From positions 57,103 to 121,102 of the forward strand of contig QIAB01000032.1 in assembly GCA_003225455.1 (NCBI GenBank): 64,000 nucleotides of DNA, given 5' to 3'. The notes under the pieces are model-generated. The model had not been told where the DNA came from and did no database searches. It was given only the letters and a program-made list of their open reading frames with translations. The stretch comes from Acidobacteriota bacterium (GTDB taxonomy: Bacteria; Acidobacteriota; Terriglobia; Terriglobales; Acidobacteriaceae). The position numbers were made by a program, and so were the translations under genes. Of this stretch, positions 7,644 through 15,276 are shown one piece after another. Positions within the stretch are counted from its first letter, which is position 1. The number at the start of each line of letters is the position of its first letter.

Positions 7644-8054
7644 TCACCGAAACGGATTCCGAATCGTTAGTTGCCGATTGATTATCTGCCCGTCCTGCAA
7701 ATCTTCGGAATAAAGCGTTTTAGACCCAGCCTCCAGTGCGGCCGAAGCGACCAGCGCATCGTAGATGCTATATCCATACTTTTCTGCAATGGCCAGAGCC
7801 GCTTTGTGCGTATCGAGGGAGATTGGAACAGGGTCGGGGCACAGAATGCAAATCAGATCCAGGAACTCTGTGATTTCTTTCCAGGACATCTTGAGCTTGC
7901 GTCGAGCCACCGCGGCAAATTCGTTCAATGATTGAACGCTTACAATGCCGCCGCTTGCGAGCAGCGCCTCCGCTTTGGACGCGCGGGGATCGTTCTTCGC
8001 CACCGCGTAGATCAACACGTTTGTATCGAGGAAATCTTTATTCTTAGCGGGCAT
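7644..8054 (-). CDS. PIN-domain ribonuclease toxin, VapC type
   Basis: 136 residues from the ATG at 8054. Acidic PIN residues are visible in FLDTNVLIYA (first Asp), VSVQSLNEFAAVARRKL (Glu), GYSIYDALVASAALEAG (Asp) and TLYSEDLQDG (final acidic pair). VapC toxins are metal-dependent endoribonucleases, usually attacking tRNA or rRNA, held in check by a cognate DNA-binding antitoxin. The antitoxin gene overlaps this start by 11 bases. All motif residues are present, so the toxin is likely active. Confidence 0.85.
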   Translation of the reverse strand: MPAKNKDFLDTNVLIYAVAKNDPRASKAEALLASGGIVSVQSLNEFAAVARRKLKMSWKEITEFLDLICILCPDPVPISLDTHKAALAIAEKYGYSIYDALVASAALEAGSKTLYSEDLQDGQIINRQLTIRNPFR

Positions 8055-8274
8055 TCGCCTCTGCCCGGTCGAATACAAACCCAGCCGGCAAGGGACGACG
8101 CAGCCGGCGTAAGCGGTCGAGGGCGCGCTGGCGGGCGGGATCGCGGCGCACTTCAAATTCCCGCGTGCTGGCGATCCTAATTTCGATTTGGTCGCCCTCT
8201 TTTAATTTGAGCGCCTCCACAACCTCCGATGGCAGCCGCACCGCCAGGCTGTTACCCCACTTTGAGACCTGCAT
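8044..8274 (-). CDS. AbrB/MazE-type antitoxin
   Basis: 76 residues. The first 45 (MQVSKWGNSLAVRLPSEVVE, ALKLKEGDQIEIRI) are the swapped-hairpin AbrB DNA-binding fold. The C-terminal tail is Arg-rich (RDPARQRALDRLRRLRRP) and should wrap the toxin. It overlaps the PIN-domain gene by 11 bases, the standard antitoxin-first order, and should autoregulate the pair. The ribosome-binding site is weak (GGGGG). Confidence 0.85.
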   Translation of the reverse strand: MQVSKWGNSLAVRLPSEVVEALKLKEGDQIEIRIASTREFEVRRDPARQRALDRLRRLRRPLPAGFVFDRAEANAR

Positions 8275-8304
8275 AATGCCCCCGATCCCAATTGATCTAC
8301 ATTG

Positions 8305-8439
8305 TTATTGTATATCTTTCAGCTCATGGAAGGCAATGCCCGCGAACAGCCTGGTTTCCAGATCGACGACTTCGAGCGTCACGTCGCTGCCGAGGCGCGC
8401 CAGGTTTCGGAGGTGGGAGGGGAAGATGACGCGGATCAT
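8305..8439 (-). pseudogene. Truncated second copy of the MoaD-like gene (5' end only)
   Basis: From an ATG at 8439 the minus strand reads MIRVIFPSHLRNLARLG, then SDVTLEVVDL. This matches [17 protein letters not shown] and [10 protein letters not shown] of the intact gene at 6281-6589; about 85% of bases agree over roughly 90 bases by eye. A one-base difference (CTGGAAACCAGG against CTGAAACCAGG) shifts the frame, and after 44 codons the reading ends at a TAA. The rest of the gene is missing and the VapBC-type pair follows. Confidence 0.75.
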
Positions 8440-8504
8440 TGTGGATAACGGAAATCTCTTTGTCGTGCAGAACATTCCCGCACAGACATCATAGCCGCAA
8501 TGGG

Positions 8505-8580
8505 CGAATGAGTGCAGCCCAGCGGCGTAAGCCCTGGGTTAGCATTAGGAAATATCAAAGCCCCGCAGGGGCGAAAAATC
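8505..8580 (+). repeat. Dispersed intergenic repeat, second copy of the CCCGCAGGGGCGAAA family
   Basis: The stretch contains TGCAGCCCAGCGGCGTAAG, CCCTGGGTTAGC and AGCCCCGCAGGGGCGAAAAA, the clearest copy of the family in the window. It abuts the 3' end of the FRG-domain gene. Confidence 0.6.
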
Positions 8581-9670
8581 ATGCGGCTGGACCCTTTAGA
8601 GTGTCAGGTGCCTTTGATGAACCTCCCGCGTTCGCGTTTTCCTCTACTGATACAGGTTCGGCTCGAACTAGGCGCCACTTAACCTTTACGTTCGACAGCA
8701 TCTTCTTCCGCCATTCAAAGTCCGCGAGAAGAGCGGAAACGCGTTCTTCCGTTAGAAGCCTTCGGTAATCGACCATAGTTATCGTTTGCGACAATTGCTG
8801 TCTTATTTCACCAATCTGATCCGGACGAATGCCTAATGGGTCACTAGCGAAAGATTCGATTGCGCGGTCGATAAGAATAGTTGGAATTTCATGGCAACCC
8901 ATAATTTCATCGGCAACCTCAGCCAACGGATCGAAGGGAAACAATGCTCTGCCGCCATCAAATTTGGAAAGAAAGTGCTCCCCGACCGATCTCTGCTGAT
9001 TGAATTGCATCATCATGACGCCTGGCCAGCCGTCAAATGAATGGATAATCGGGAGCTCTGCGGTCCACGCACATTGTTCGCTCGGCCTTGGCAATAGCTG
9101 TGGTCCAAGAGGTTCGTACCTACCGAACGGATTCTCAAGACCCTTTAGCTCCACGCGATAGATAATCCCGACGCCTTCTTCTAGCGGCTCCCAACCATTG
9201 CGAGTTTCGTGGCAAGTCGCAAAAAATGCGCCTACGTTAAAATCGTCCGTTAAATCAAGGTAGCCTGTCGGAATTCCGTAGTGTTGCGCAAGAGCAATCC
9301 GATCAAGTTTAAGTTTCTGTGAGTCGGCGTGAGATGTTATCGGATGATAGTCTAGTTCGCGTGCGAACCACCACGATTGTGCCAGCCTAAGAATAACTTT
9401 TGCCTGGTCCCGAGTGGATCTTTCCCATAAGGCACCACCAGTATTAGTAGCAAGCCCACGCACAATCGAGGGCAACATGGGTTGGTATCGTTTGTTTTGG
9501 CCTCTGAAAAGTTCTGAAACAAAAGGAATCGCCCCCCAGTAGTCTCCGTCTGAGTATCCGTACCAGACCTGTTCACGCGCTGCTCGATGATTTTCAAAGT
9601 TGGGTGAAATCTCGAGGAGTGCACTCGCATTGAAAATTCGGACTTCTGGCTGGGTGGGCTCATCAGGCAT
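8579..9670 (-). CDS. FRG-domain protein
   Basis: 363 residues with GAGGTAA upstream of the ATG. The FRG domain is recognised by ELFRGQNKRYQPMLPSIVR (residues 53-71, the name-giving F-R-G at 55-57) and IALAQHYGIPTGYLDLTDDF (residues 125-144), the two most conserved FRG segments. No other domain is apparent. FRG proteins are widespread in phage-defence and mobile regions; the biochemical activity is, to my knowledge, unsettled. Codon use looks less GC-rich than the flanking housekeeping genes. It lies 220 bases downstream of a HEPN/zinc-ribbon gene on the same strand. Confidence 0.85.
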   Translation of the reverse strand: MPDEPTQPEVRIFNASALLEISPNFENHRAAREQVWYGYSDGDYWGAIPFVSELFRGQNKRYQPMLPSIVRGLATNTGGALWERSTRDQAKVILRLAQSWWFARELDYHPITSHADSQKLKLDRIALAQHYGIPTGYLDLTDDFNVGAFFATCHETRNGWEPLEEGVGIIYRVELKGLENPFGRYEPLGPQLLPRPSEQCAWTAELPIIHSFDGWPGVMMMQFNQQRSVGEHFLSKFDGGRALFPFDPLAEVADEIMGCHEIPTILIDRAIESFASDPLGIRPDQIGEIRQQLSQTITMVDYRRLLTEERVSALLADFEWRKKMLSNVKVKWRLVRAEPVSVEENANAGGSSKAPDTLKGPAA

Positions 9671-9890
9671 AAATATTACCTCGACGGTAGAATTACCTGT
9701 GAAACCGTGGAACTTTGGCTCGTTTGGTCGAACAGTATACCAGAAGCCGGGCGGCCTTTGGATCTTGTTCTGTCATCCCTACTGGATTCACTCGTCTCGA
9801 AACTTACGGGGGCTTACGATTGGGCTGTAATGTCCCATCGCTCAAGGCCGTGCCATAACGGGCCGTTCGCGCTACATCGTTAACCTGCAG
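9671..9890. other. Gap between FRG and HEPN genes
   Basis: About 220 bases with no supported gene on either strand and no clear hairpin. It probably carries the FRG promoter. Confidence 0.3.
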
Positions 9891-10856
9891 TCAGTACTCA
9901 TTGAAGTCATCTTCAAAGGGCGGTTCGGCTCCTTCCGCTCTAGCCTCTTCGAGTTCCTCATCAGTGTGGAGTCCAAAGAATTCAGCTACCGAAAACCGGG
10001 AGCTCGCTGTAAACGCATCACCGAGTCCACACGCGGTCAGTTTAGACAAACCTGAGATTCGCAGATTGCATGCGATGCATTCAAAGGAAGATGGCAGCAT
10101 TCTCTGCTTCTGGACAACTACTTCGTCACCAACCTCCGTTGAAACATCACCATGACTAGATCCATGAATCAGCGATGGACTACTGCATGCAGGGCATTTT
10201 GTGCGATGGCCTGCATGTCGGCTCGCCCAAGAGATCGCTTGGGCGAGCGACGCTTCCTTCTCTGCTGGGCCTTTGTTTTCCCAAACCTTCTTGTGTTTTT
10301 CGATATCCTGCTCTACTGCCTTTGCGGCCGTATCTTGGAGAGAAGCTACGAGATCCTCGGCGGCCTTTGAATTGTCGAATAGATCACCGAGCGCTTTGCC
10401 CATGGATTCGAGTAGCACTTTGCAGCTCGCGTAGTACTGAGGAAGCCACGAGGATGTGCCAAGCCCGGCAAACGCTTCTTCACCAGTATGAAGCTCGGCG
10501 TTTCGACGCACGGAGTGCTTTATGCATGACTCAAAGAGCTCGTTAGTGAAGCCCGGTACGATTTCCTTCAAAATCGACATTACTTCGTTGGTAGCCACTG
10601 AAACAGGCGTAAATCCCAACGAGGTCGGCGGACGACCTAGGGCGTGATGGACGTTACGCCAATCCTTGCGGCTCGCTAACAGTGTTGGGGAAATGTGGGA
10701 GAGCGAAGCCCGGGCAATCAATTCTAGGCTCAGGCTCGCCCAGAGGCCAAACTGCCAATCGTCGGCGGTATATCGCTCCATTTCTTCGACGTAAAGAAGA
10801 GCTTTGCTAAAGAGGGCCTCCGAGGACCACGCGTGCTGGGTCGGTTTAGCAGTCAC
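9891..10856 (-). CDS. HEPN-like protein with C-terminal zinc ribbon
   Basis: 321 residues from a GTG at 10856, chosen because GAGGTG lies 5 bases upstream; an ATG 24 bases earlier would overlap the previous gene more. The N-terminal half is all-helical with VRRNAELHTG. RNAELH (residues 118-123) fits the R-N-x3-H ribonuclease motif of HEPN domains. After a Lys/Glu-rich linker comes a probable zinc ribbon with Cys221-x2-Cys224 and Cys260-x2-Cys263. The C-terminus is strongly acidic. The start overlaps the TauD-like gene by 11 bases. The assignment to HEPN rests on one motif plus helicity and needs a profile search. Confidence 0.5.
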   Translation of the reverse strand: MTAKPTQHAWSSEALFSKALLYVEEMERYTADDWQFGLWASLSLELIARASLSHISPTLLASRKDWRNVHHALGRPPTSLGFTPVSVATNEVMSILKEIVPGFTNELFESCIKHSVRRNAELHTGEEAFAGLGTSSWLPQYYASCKVLLESMGKALGDLFDNSKAAEDLVASLQDTAAKAVEQDIEKHKKVWENKGPAEKEASLAQAISWASRHAGHRTKCPACSSPSLIHGSSHGDVSTEVGDEVVVQKQRMLPSSFECIACNLRISGLSKLTACGLGDAFTASSRFSVAEFFGLHTDEELEEARAEGAEPPFEDDFNEY

Positions 10857-11550
10857 TGAACACCTCAGATAAATAGACACGCTCGATGTGCCGAGTTATG
10901 CCCCGAGCAGGAACTTGGCTTCGTCCATGAAGTATCCGCCAGTTATCGATAAGGAGTATATCTCCTGGTTCTTGGAGCTGTATCCTGATCATTGCCTCCT
11001 TCCATGCAGAGTCAGACATTGCACGCTTAAGGGCCAACGCGTGCCTGTTGAGGGGCTCAAGGAAAATCGGATCCCAACGAAATATCTGCTTGTCGCAATG
11101 AGAAGACATTGCACGAACCAAACCCGAGCTCCCATAGCGGCGCTTTCGGGCTCTGAGCACGGCCTTCTGCAGTACAGCCGCCCCGACTACACCGACTACG
11201 TCCGCGCAAGAGAGTAAATTGGTGAAAACATCTTCCGTTCCGACCAGACATCGCAGAAGAAGGTAATGAGGCGGGAGTATCCAATGAGCGAGGTCTGTGT
11301 GGAGCGGAAAGAGATCAACGCCATAGTTCCCACTGTATTGATTCTTCCCAACCTCACTTATCTCTCGCGGTCTCAAAGACTGTACAGTGGGGATTCCACT
11401 TGTCGGAAGGATTGTTTCGATATCGACAATTGTGCCTAGACGACGCGCGACCTCAACGGTTGACAAATCGGGCAGATGTATCCTCTGGACAACAAAACCG
11501 TCCCGTTGCACAGTCGCGAGAATGTTATGCTCGAGAGCAATCACGACCAC
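10846..11550 (-). CDS. TauD/TfdA-like Fe(II)/2-oxoglutarate dioxygenase
   Basis: 234 residues from a GTG at 11550, which directly follows the stop codon of the Asp-box gene with no spacer. The facial triad is visible: LFPLHTDLAHW (His84, Asp86) and DNWRILHGRS (His208). An Arg-rich segment (TRHIERVYL) supplies the 2-oxoglutarate-binding arginine. The neighbours are not taurine or herbicide genes; it is translationally coupled to a HEPN-like protein, which suggests a modification enzyme in a toxin or defence module. The enzyme class is solid; the substrate is unknown. Confidence 0.75.
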   Translation of the reverse strand: MVVIALEHNILATVQRDGFVVQRIHLPDLSTVEVARRLGTIVDIETILPTSGIPTVQSLRPREISEVGKNQYSGNYGVDLFPLHTDLAHWILPPHYLLLRCLVGTEDVFTNLLSCADVVGVVGAAVLQKAVLRARKRRYGSSGLVRAMSSHCDKQIFRWDPIFLEPLNRHALALKRAMSDSAWKEAMIRIQLQEPGDILLIDNWRILHGRSQVPARGITRHIERVYLSEVFSDC

Positions 11551-12723
11551 TCACCCCAGCGTCTGCACCTCCACACTAAGCACGGCCGGCAGATCGCGCA
11601 CAATCGGATTCCAGCTATCGCCCGCATCGGCGGAGGCGTACACCTGGCCGCCGGTGGTCCCGAAATAAATTCCGCATTTATCTAAGGAGTCCACGGCCAT
11701 GGCGTCGCGCAGCACGTTTACGTAGCAGTCTTTTTGCGGCAAGCCTTTCGTCAACGGCTCCCACTCGTTGCCTCCGCTGCGGCTGCGGAAAACCCGCAGC
11801 TTGCCTTCGTGCACGAAGTGTTCGGAGTCGCTCTTGATGGGAACGACATAAATCGTCTCCGGCTCATGCGCATGAACGTCAATCGCGAAACCGAAGTCGG
11901 TAGGCAGGTTGCCGCTGACTTCTTTCCAGTTGTCGCCGGCATCGTCGGAGCGCAGCACGTCCCAGTGCTTCTGCATGAAGAGCACGCCCGGGCGTGACGG
12001 ATTCATAGCGATGTGGTGAACGCAGTGGCCGATTTCGGCGTTCGGGTCGGGGATGTATTGCGAACGCAGGCCGCGGTTGATCGGTTTCCACGATTTGCCG
12101 CCGTCATCGGTGCGGAATGCGCCTGCGGCCGAGATGGCGATCCAAATCCGCTGCGTATTGCTGGGATCAAGAATAATCGTGTGCAGGCACAGACCGCCCG
12201 CACCCGGCTGCCACTTGGGGCCGGTGCCGTGGCCGCGCAGGCCTGGGAGTTCCTGCCAGTTCTCGCCGCCGTCGGTCGAGCGGAAGATGGCTGCGTCTTC
12301 CACGCCGGCGTATACCGTGTCGGGATCAGTGAGCGACGGCTCCAGATGCCACACCCGCTTGAACTCCCAGGGATGCTGCGTGCCGTCGTACCACTGATGC
12401 GTGGTGAGCGGCGCAGCAGCCGCGTCGTAGGCGAACTTGTTGCTCGCGGACTTGGGAGGACCGGGTTCAGGCGGTTGCCCAGGGGGAGTTCCGGGCTGAT
12501 GCCAGGTTTTGCCGCCATCATCGGAGCGCTGGATGATCTGGCCAAACCAATCGCTGGTCTGCGAGGCGTAGATACGATTGGGATCAGCAGGCGATCCCTT
12601 GAGGTGATACATCTCCCAGCCGGCAAAGTGCGGGCCGCTGACGTCCCATTTTTGGCGCTTGCCGTCTGAAGTTAGGATGAATGCGCCTTTGTGTGTACCT
12701 GCTAGAACGCGAACTGTGGACAT
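11551..12723 (-). CDS. Cytosolic Asp-box (BNR/sialidase-like) repeat protein
   Basis: 390 residues from the ATG at 12723, preceded by GGAGGG at 10 bases; a longer open frame upstream is not needed. Five Asp-box loops are visible: [36 protein letters not shown] and ASADAGDSW, so a beta-propeller of the BNR/VPS10 type. There is no signal peptide. The catalytic residues of true sialidases are not recognisable, so it is probably a binding or scaffold propeller. From memory it commonly pairs with a MoaD-like protein; here a TauD-like gene starts at the very next base. Confidence 0.8.
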   Translation of the reverse strand: MSTVRVLAGTHKGAFILTSDGKRQKWDVSGPHFAGWEMYHLKGSPADPNRIYASQTSDWFGQIIQRSDDGGKTWHQPGTPPGQPPEPGPPKSASNKFAYDAAAAPLTTHQWYDGTQHPWEFKRVWHLEPSLTDPDTVYAGVEDAAIFRSTDGGENWQELPGLRGHGTGPKWQPGAGGLCLHTIILDPSNTQRIWIAISAAGAFRTDDGGKSWKPINRGLRSQYIPDPNAEIGHCVHHIAMNPSRPGVLFMQKHWDVLRSDDAGDNWKEVSGNLPTDFGFAIDVHAHEPETIYVVPIKSDSEHFVHEGKLRVFRSRSGGNEWEPLTKGLPQKDCYVNVLRDAMAVDSLDKCGIYFGTTGGQVYASADAGDSWNPIVRDLPAVLSVEVQTLG

Positions 12724-12973
12724 GGAGTTATTCCCTCCTAAGTTTCGTTGAAATTTGCCTTGTTGCCATATGATCCGTTCGGGGACGGGCGAGAACTCCT
12801 TAAAGCTTCTTCTCGATGCGATCGCCGAACAGCAATACCGACATTTCCTTTTGCTGAAGCTCCTGCGGGACTTCTTCTGTTTTCTTCTCACCAGGGCTAA
12901 CACCCCTGGGCTGCAATCGTTCGCCGCTTTGCGGCTTCTGGTTTCACTTCACGTTCAATCGTCACATGCGCAC
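12724..12973. other. Gap with a repeat fragment
   Basis: No gene supported. Around 12890-12945 lies an inverted copy of part of the CCTGGGCTGCA repeat family (CAGGGCTAACACCCCTGGGC, then TTCGCCGCTTTGCGGC). Confidence 0.4.
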
Positions 12974-12989
12974 TGTGACATCCGTCACA
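12974..12989. promoter_or_regulatory. CRP/FNR-type palindrome TGTGA-N6-TCACA
   Basis: TGTGACATCCGTCACA is an exact match to the CRP half-site consensus. An overlapping dyad GTCACA-N7-TGTGAC begins at 12961. It lies 28 bases upstream of an 18-codon ORF with a strong ribosome-binding site. Whether it activates or represses cannot be told; no -35 is evident. Confidence 0.55.
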
Positions 12990-13017
12990 TAAGAAGCATT
13001 CTTTTCAGGAGGAGTTT

Positions 13018-13074
13018 ATGGCGTTCCTGAAGAAGAATAACGTCGCCTACGACGAACGTTACATTTGGGATTAG
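13018..13074 (+). CDS. 18-residue microprotein ORF with strong ribosome-binding site
   Basis: CAGGAGGAGTTT precedes an ATG, giving a near-ideal Shine-Dalgarno and spacing. The product is MAFLKKNNVAYDERYIWD followed by TAG. It is charged and aromatic with no signal peptide or membrane segment. A CRP-type palindrome lies just upstream. I do not recognise a family. It could be a true microprotein, a leader peptide, or the intact 5' end of a lost gene. No longer frame continues after the stop; a dispersed repeat follows immediately. Confidence 0.45.
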   Translation: MAFLKKNNVAYDERYIWD

Positions 13075-13145
13075 GTCTCTTTCGCCCCTGCGGGGCTCGC
13101 TCACCTCACCCTGGGCTGCAATCTTTCGCCGCCTTGCGGCTCTCG
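13075..13145 (-). repeat. Inverted copy of the CCCGCAGGGGCGAAA intergenic repeat
   Basis: Read on the minus strand it contains GCGGCGAAAGATTGCAGCCC, then AGCCCCGCAGGGGCGAAAGA, the same elements in the same order as 8505-8580. It starts at the base after the microprotein stop. Confidence 0.55.
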
Positions 13146-13272
13146 CCGCGCTCCGCTTCATCTCCTGCTCGAAATGTTCAGCCGCTAAATCGCACGGCTG
13201 AAGCCGATGGCCTTCTACAGGTCGCACACTTATCCCAATCATCCGAGCATTCCCTCTACAATACTCACCTGC

Positions 13273-14016
13273 ATGGACCATCACACCGTCGCCGCTATCA
13301 GCATCACGGGCACGTGTCTTGACGTGCTCGGAAGTTTGTATCTTGCATACGATTTGTTGGGCGGCCAGCATGGGCCGCTGCGGCTGCTGACCCGGGCGGT
13401 GACGTACTCGGTGGTCTTCGGAGTCGGATACAGCATTGGTCTCGGTCTTTTCTTTGGACTTACTTCCGGGATTGCCACCGGCATCACCCTTGCCCTTGAG
13501 TTCAATCGGGCCGCACGTGGCCTGAACCACTATTCGCTGTTCTGGGAGGCGGTATTTTCCGCTATCCGCGGATTGGGCATCGGCGCTGGACTTTATCGCA
13601 TGCTTGGGGTGCAGTTCGCCGTCTCCTTTGCCATACTCATCACAGTTGGCCAAGTATTGGCGTATTCGCGCGGTATGCGTCCGGGCATGGAGTATGTAGC
13701 CAATCGCGGTCCGCGCCTCACGCGACGTCAGTTCCGGGGCACTGTTGTGCGCACAGTCGGCTACACGGCGACAGCCCTGATTTGCAGCGTGCTTGTACAT
13801 CACATTGACCATGCCTGGTCGTTTGCGCTCCGCGTCGGACTCGTTACGGGAGTTGTTACCGGCGTCGGTGCGACGGTGAATCCTTATATCGAGTACTACG
13901 CCGACAACCTCCCGGAGCGGCGGCTCGGGGCTTTTGGCATCGGACTCATCCTCTGCGGCTTCGCCATGCAATCCTTTCAGTATTGGCTCGCGCTGTTCGA
14001 TGTGCGGCTAACATAG
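13273..14016 (+). CDS. Multi-pass inner-membrane protein of unknown function
   Basis: 247 residues from the ATG at 13273. Hydrophobic, glycine-rich segments include VTYSVVFGVGYSIGLGLFFG, FAVSFAILITVGQVLAY, VGYTATALICSVLVHHI, RVGLVTGVVTGVGATV and FGIGLILCGFAMQSFQYWLA, so about six or seven helices. No transporter signature is recognised. A TACAAT -10-like box (13257-13262) ends only 10 bases before the ATG and there is no Shine-Dalgarno, so the message may be nearly leaderless. The long opposite-strand frame here has no family features and is a shadow. Confidence 0.65.
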   Translation: MDHHTVAAISITGTCLDVLGSLYLAYDLLGGQHGPLRLLTRAVTYSVVFGVGYSIGLGLFFGLTSGIATGITLALEFNRAARGLNHYSLFWEAVFSAIRGLGIGAGLYRMLGVQFAVSFAILITVGQVLAYSRGMRPGMEYVANRGPRLTRRQFRGTVVRTVGYTATALICSVLVHHIDHAWSFALRVGLVTGVVTGVGATVNPYIEYYADNLPERRLGAFGIGLILCGFAMQSFQYWLALFDVRLT

Positions 14017-14044
14017 ACTCATCGAGTGCGTCACTGACCTTGCC

Positions 14045-14172
14045 ATTAAGACTTGTGCAAAAGGTTGGCATTCCGAGAGCCTCCTTTTTGGCGCGAGGAA
14101 GCTGCTTTTTTGCCGCTTTCCGCAGAAGCAGATTCCTCCTCTTCGCTACGCTCATCGTCGGAATGACAAATT
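14045..14172. repeat. Intergenic repeat with GGCATTCCGAGAG ... CGGAATGACAA ends
   Basis: The stretch begins near GTTGGCATTCCGAGAG and ends ATCGTCGGAATGACAAA, so its ends are imperfect inverted repeats of each other (CATTCCG / CGGAATG). Its interior is rich in CTTCGC-type sequence. Similar ends occur at 3770-3898 and 15987-16003. Confidence 0.5.
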
Positions 14173-14185
14173 ATTCGCATCAACA

Positions 14186-14551
14186 CTACTTCTTCGTAGT
14201 CTTCCACAATCCCATCATGCGGCCCTCGGGATCGGTGAAGAGCGCGAACGAACCCATACCCGGAACCTCTTGCTCCTCGACGTGAATCTTTCCTCCCTCC
14301 GAAACGATGCGCTGACGGTAGGCAGAGAGATCATCCACATCGATGTAGAAAGTCATGTTGCCTGGCCAGGGCTCTGGACGCTCTGGCTTCAGAATGCCGC
14401 CGTTTATGCCGCCGCTACCACCAGTCTCGACGAGTCGGTAGTTCATCTCCGGCATGTGCTGGATTTTCCAGCCGAAGATCTTCTCGTAGAAGGCCGCAAC
14501 TTTTGCCGGATCCTTCGACATCAACTCCCAGTGAATGACAGGCCTGCCCAT
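14186..14551 (-). CDS. VOC-family (glyoxalase-like) protein
   Basis: 121 residues. HWELMSKDPAKVAAFYEKIF, then FGWKI, opens the first beta-alpha-beta unit. MTFYIDVDDLSAYRQRIVSE and FALFTDPEGRMMGLWK form the second. This is the VOC superfamily pattern seen in small proteins of unknown substrate (YaeR/27 kDa antigen-like). The terminal Glu-position ligand is not clearly conserved (MGLW in place of the usual xE). The next gene upstream on the same strand is another VOC protein, broken by a frameshift. Confidence 0.85.
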   Translation of the reverse strand: MGRPVIHWELMSKDPAKVAAFYEKIFGWKIQHMPEMNYRLVETGGSGGINGGILKPERPEPWPGNMTFYIDVDDLSAYRQRIVSEGGKIHVEEQEVPGMGSFALFTDPEGRMMGLWKTTKK

Positions 14552-14606
14552 GATGTTGTCCTCTCTAGAATTCGATATGCCGTTGGCACGACGCGAAGGG
14601 CAGGCA

Positions 14607-15022
14607 CTACGCCGCCTGTTCCACGTTGACCATCCACGGCGTGCCGAAGCGGTCTACGAACATGGCAAACCCCGGCGACCAGAATGTTTTCCCGAAAGGC
14701 ATGACGACATTTCCTTGTTCCGACAAGGCTTCGAAGATTTTCTTGCCCTGGGCGACGTCTTTTACGTTGATGTTTACGTGGAAACCTTGAGGCTTCTGGA
14801 AGCGTTCAGGAGGCGCGTCCATGCCCATCAACACCTGGTCTCCGATGGTCATGTGAGCATGCATGACCTTGTTGCGCCAGCTGGGAGGCACGTTCTGCCC
14901 CTCCGTTCCCGGCGCGGCCTCGTAACGAAACAAGCCATCAATCTTGCGCCGAGGCTTTTTTCGTAGAACTTAAACGCTTCCTCGCATTGGCCGCTGAAAT
15001 GAAGATGAGAATTCAATTGCAT
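14607..15022 (-). pseudogene. PhnB-like VOC protein with a one-base frameshift
   Basis: The ATG at 15022 (AGGAGA upstream) starts MQLNSHLHFSGQCEEAFKFY. After EKSLGAR the reading continues only in another frame as IDGLFRYEAAPGTEGQNVPP to the end at 14607 (MDAPPERFQKPQGFHVNINV, WSPGFAMFVDRFGTPWMVNV). The break is at GCAAGATTGATGG near 14941-14946. One extra A (GCAAAGATT) would restore a full PhnB-like protein of about 139 residues. Otherwise it is intact, so a very recent mutation or a sequencing error. Confidence 0.85.
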
Positions 15023-15276
15023 GACATCTCTCCTGATTGATATTTGGAAAATCGGTGCTTCGCTGCCTCGTGAGGAGTCGTGATACTTAGCCTCCACTGT
15101 ATTGACGATTGGGCAGGCACGAAGTCGACATATTAAAAAAATATTTCAGCCGATTGCTGCGACTACTGCCGGTGCCGCGCCTTCGCCACTCAACGAGTGG
15201 GATTCCACGCGGAGTAATCCCATGTCTCGCAAAAACGGCGAGACATGGGGCACCCCTTATCGGTGTGGATCAGGCC

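Noticed and set aside
12985..13971. 328-codon open frame on the minus strand
   Set aside because: It is antisense to a membrane-protein gene with a better hydrophobic pattern; its product is low-complexity and charged, without domains.
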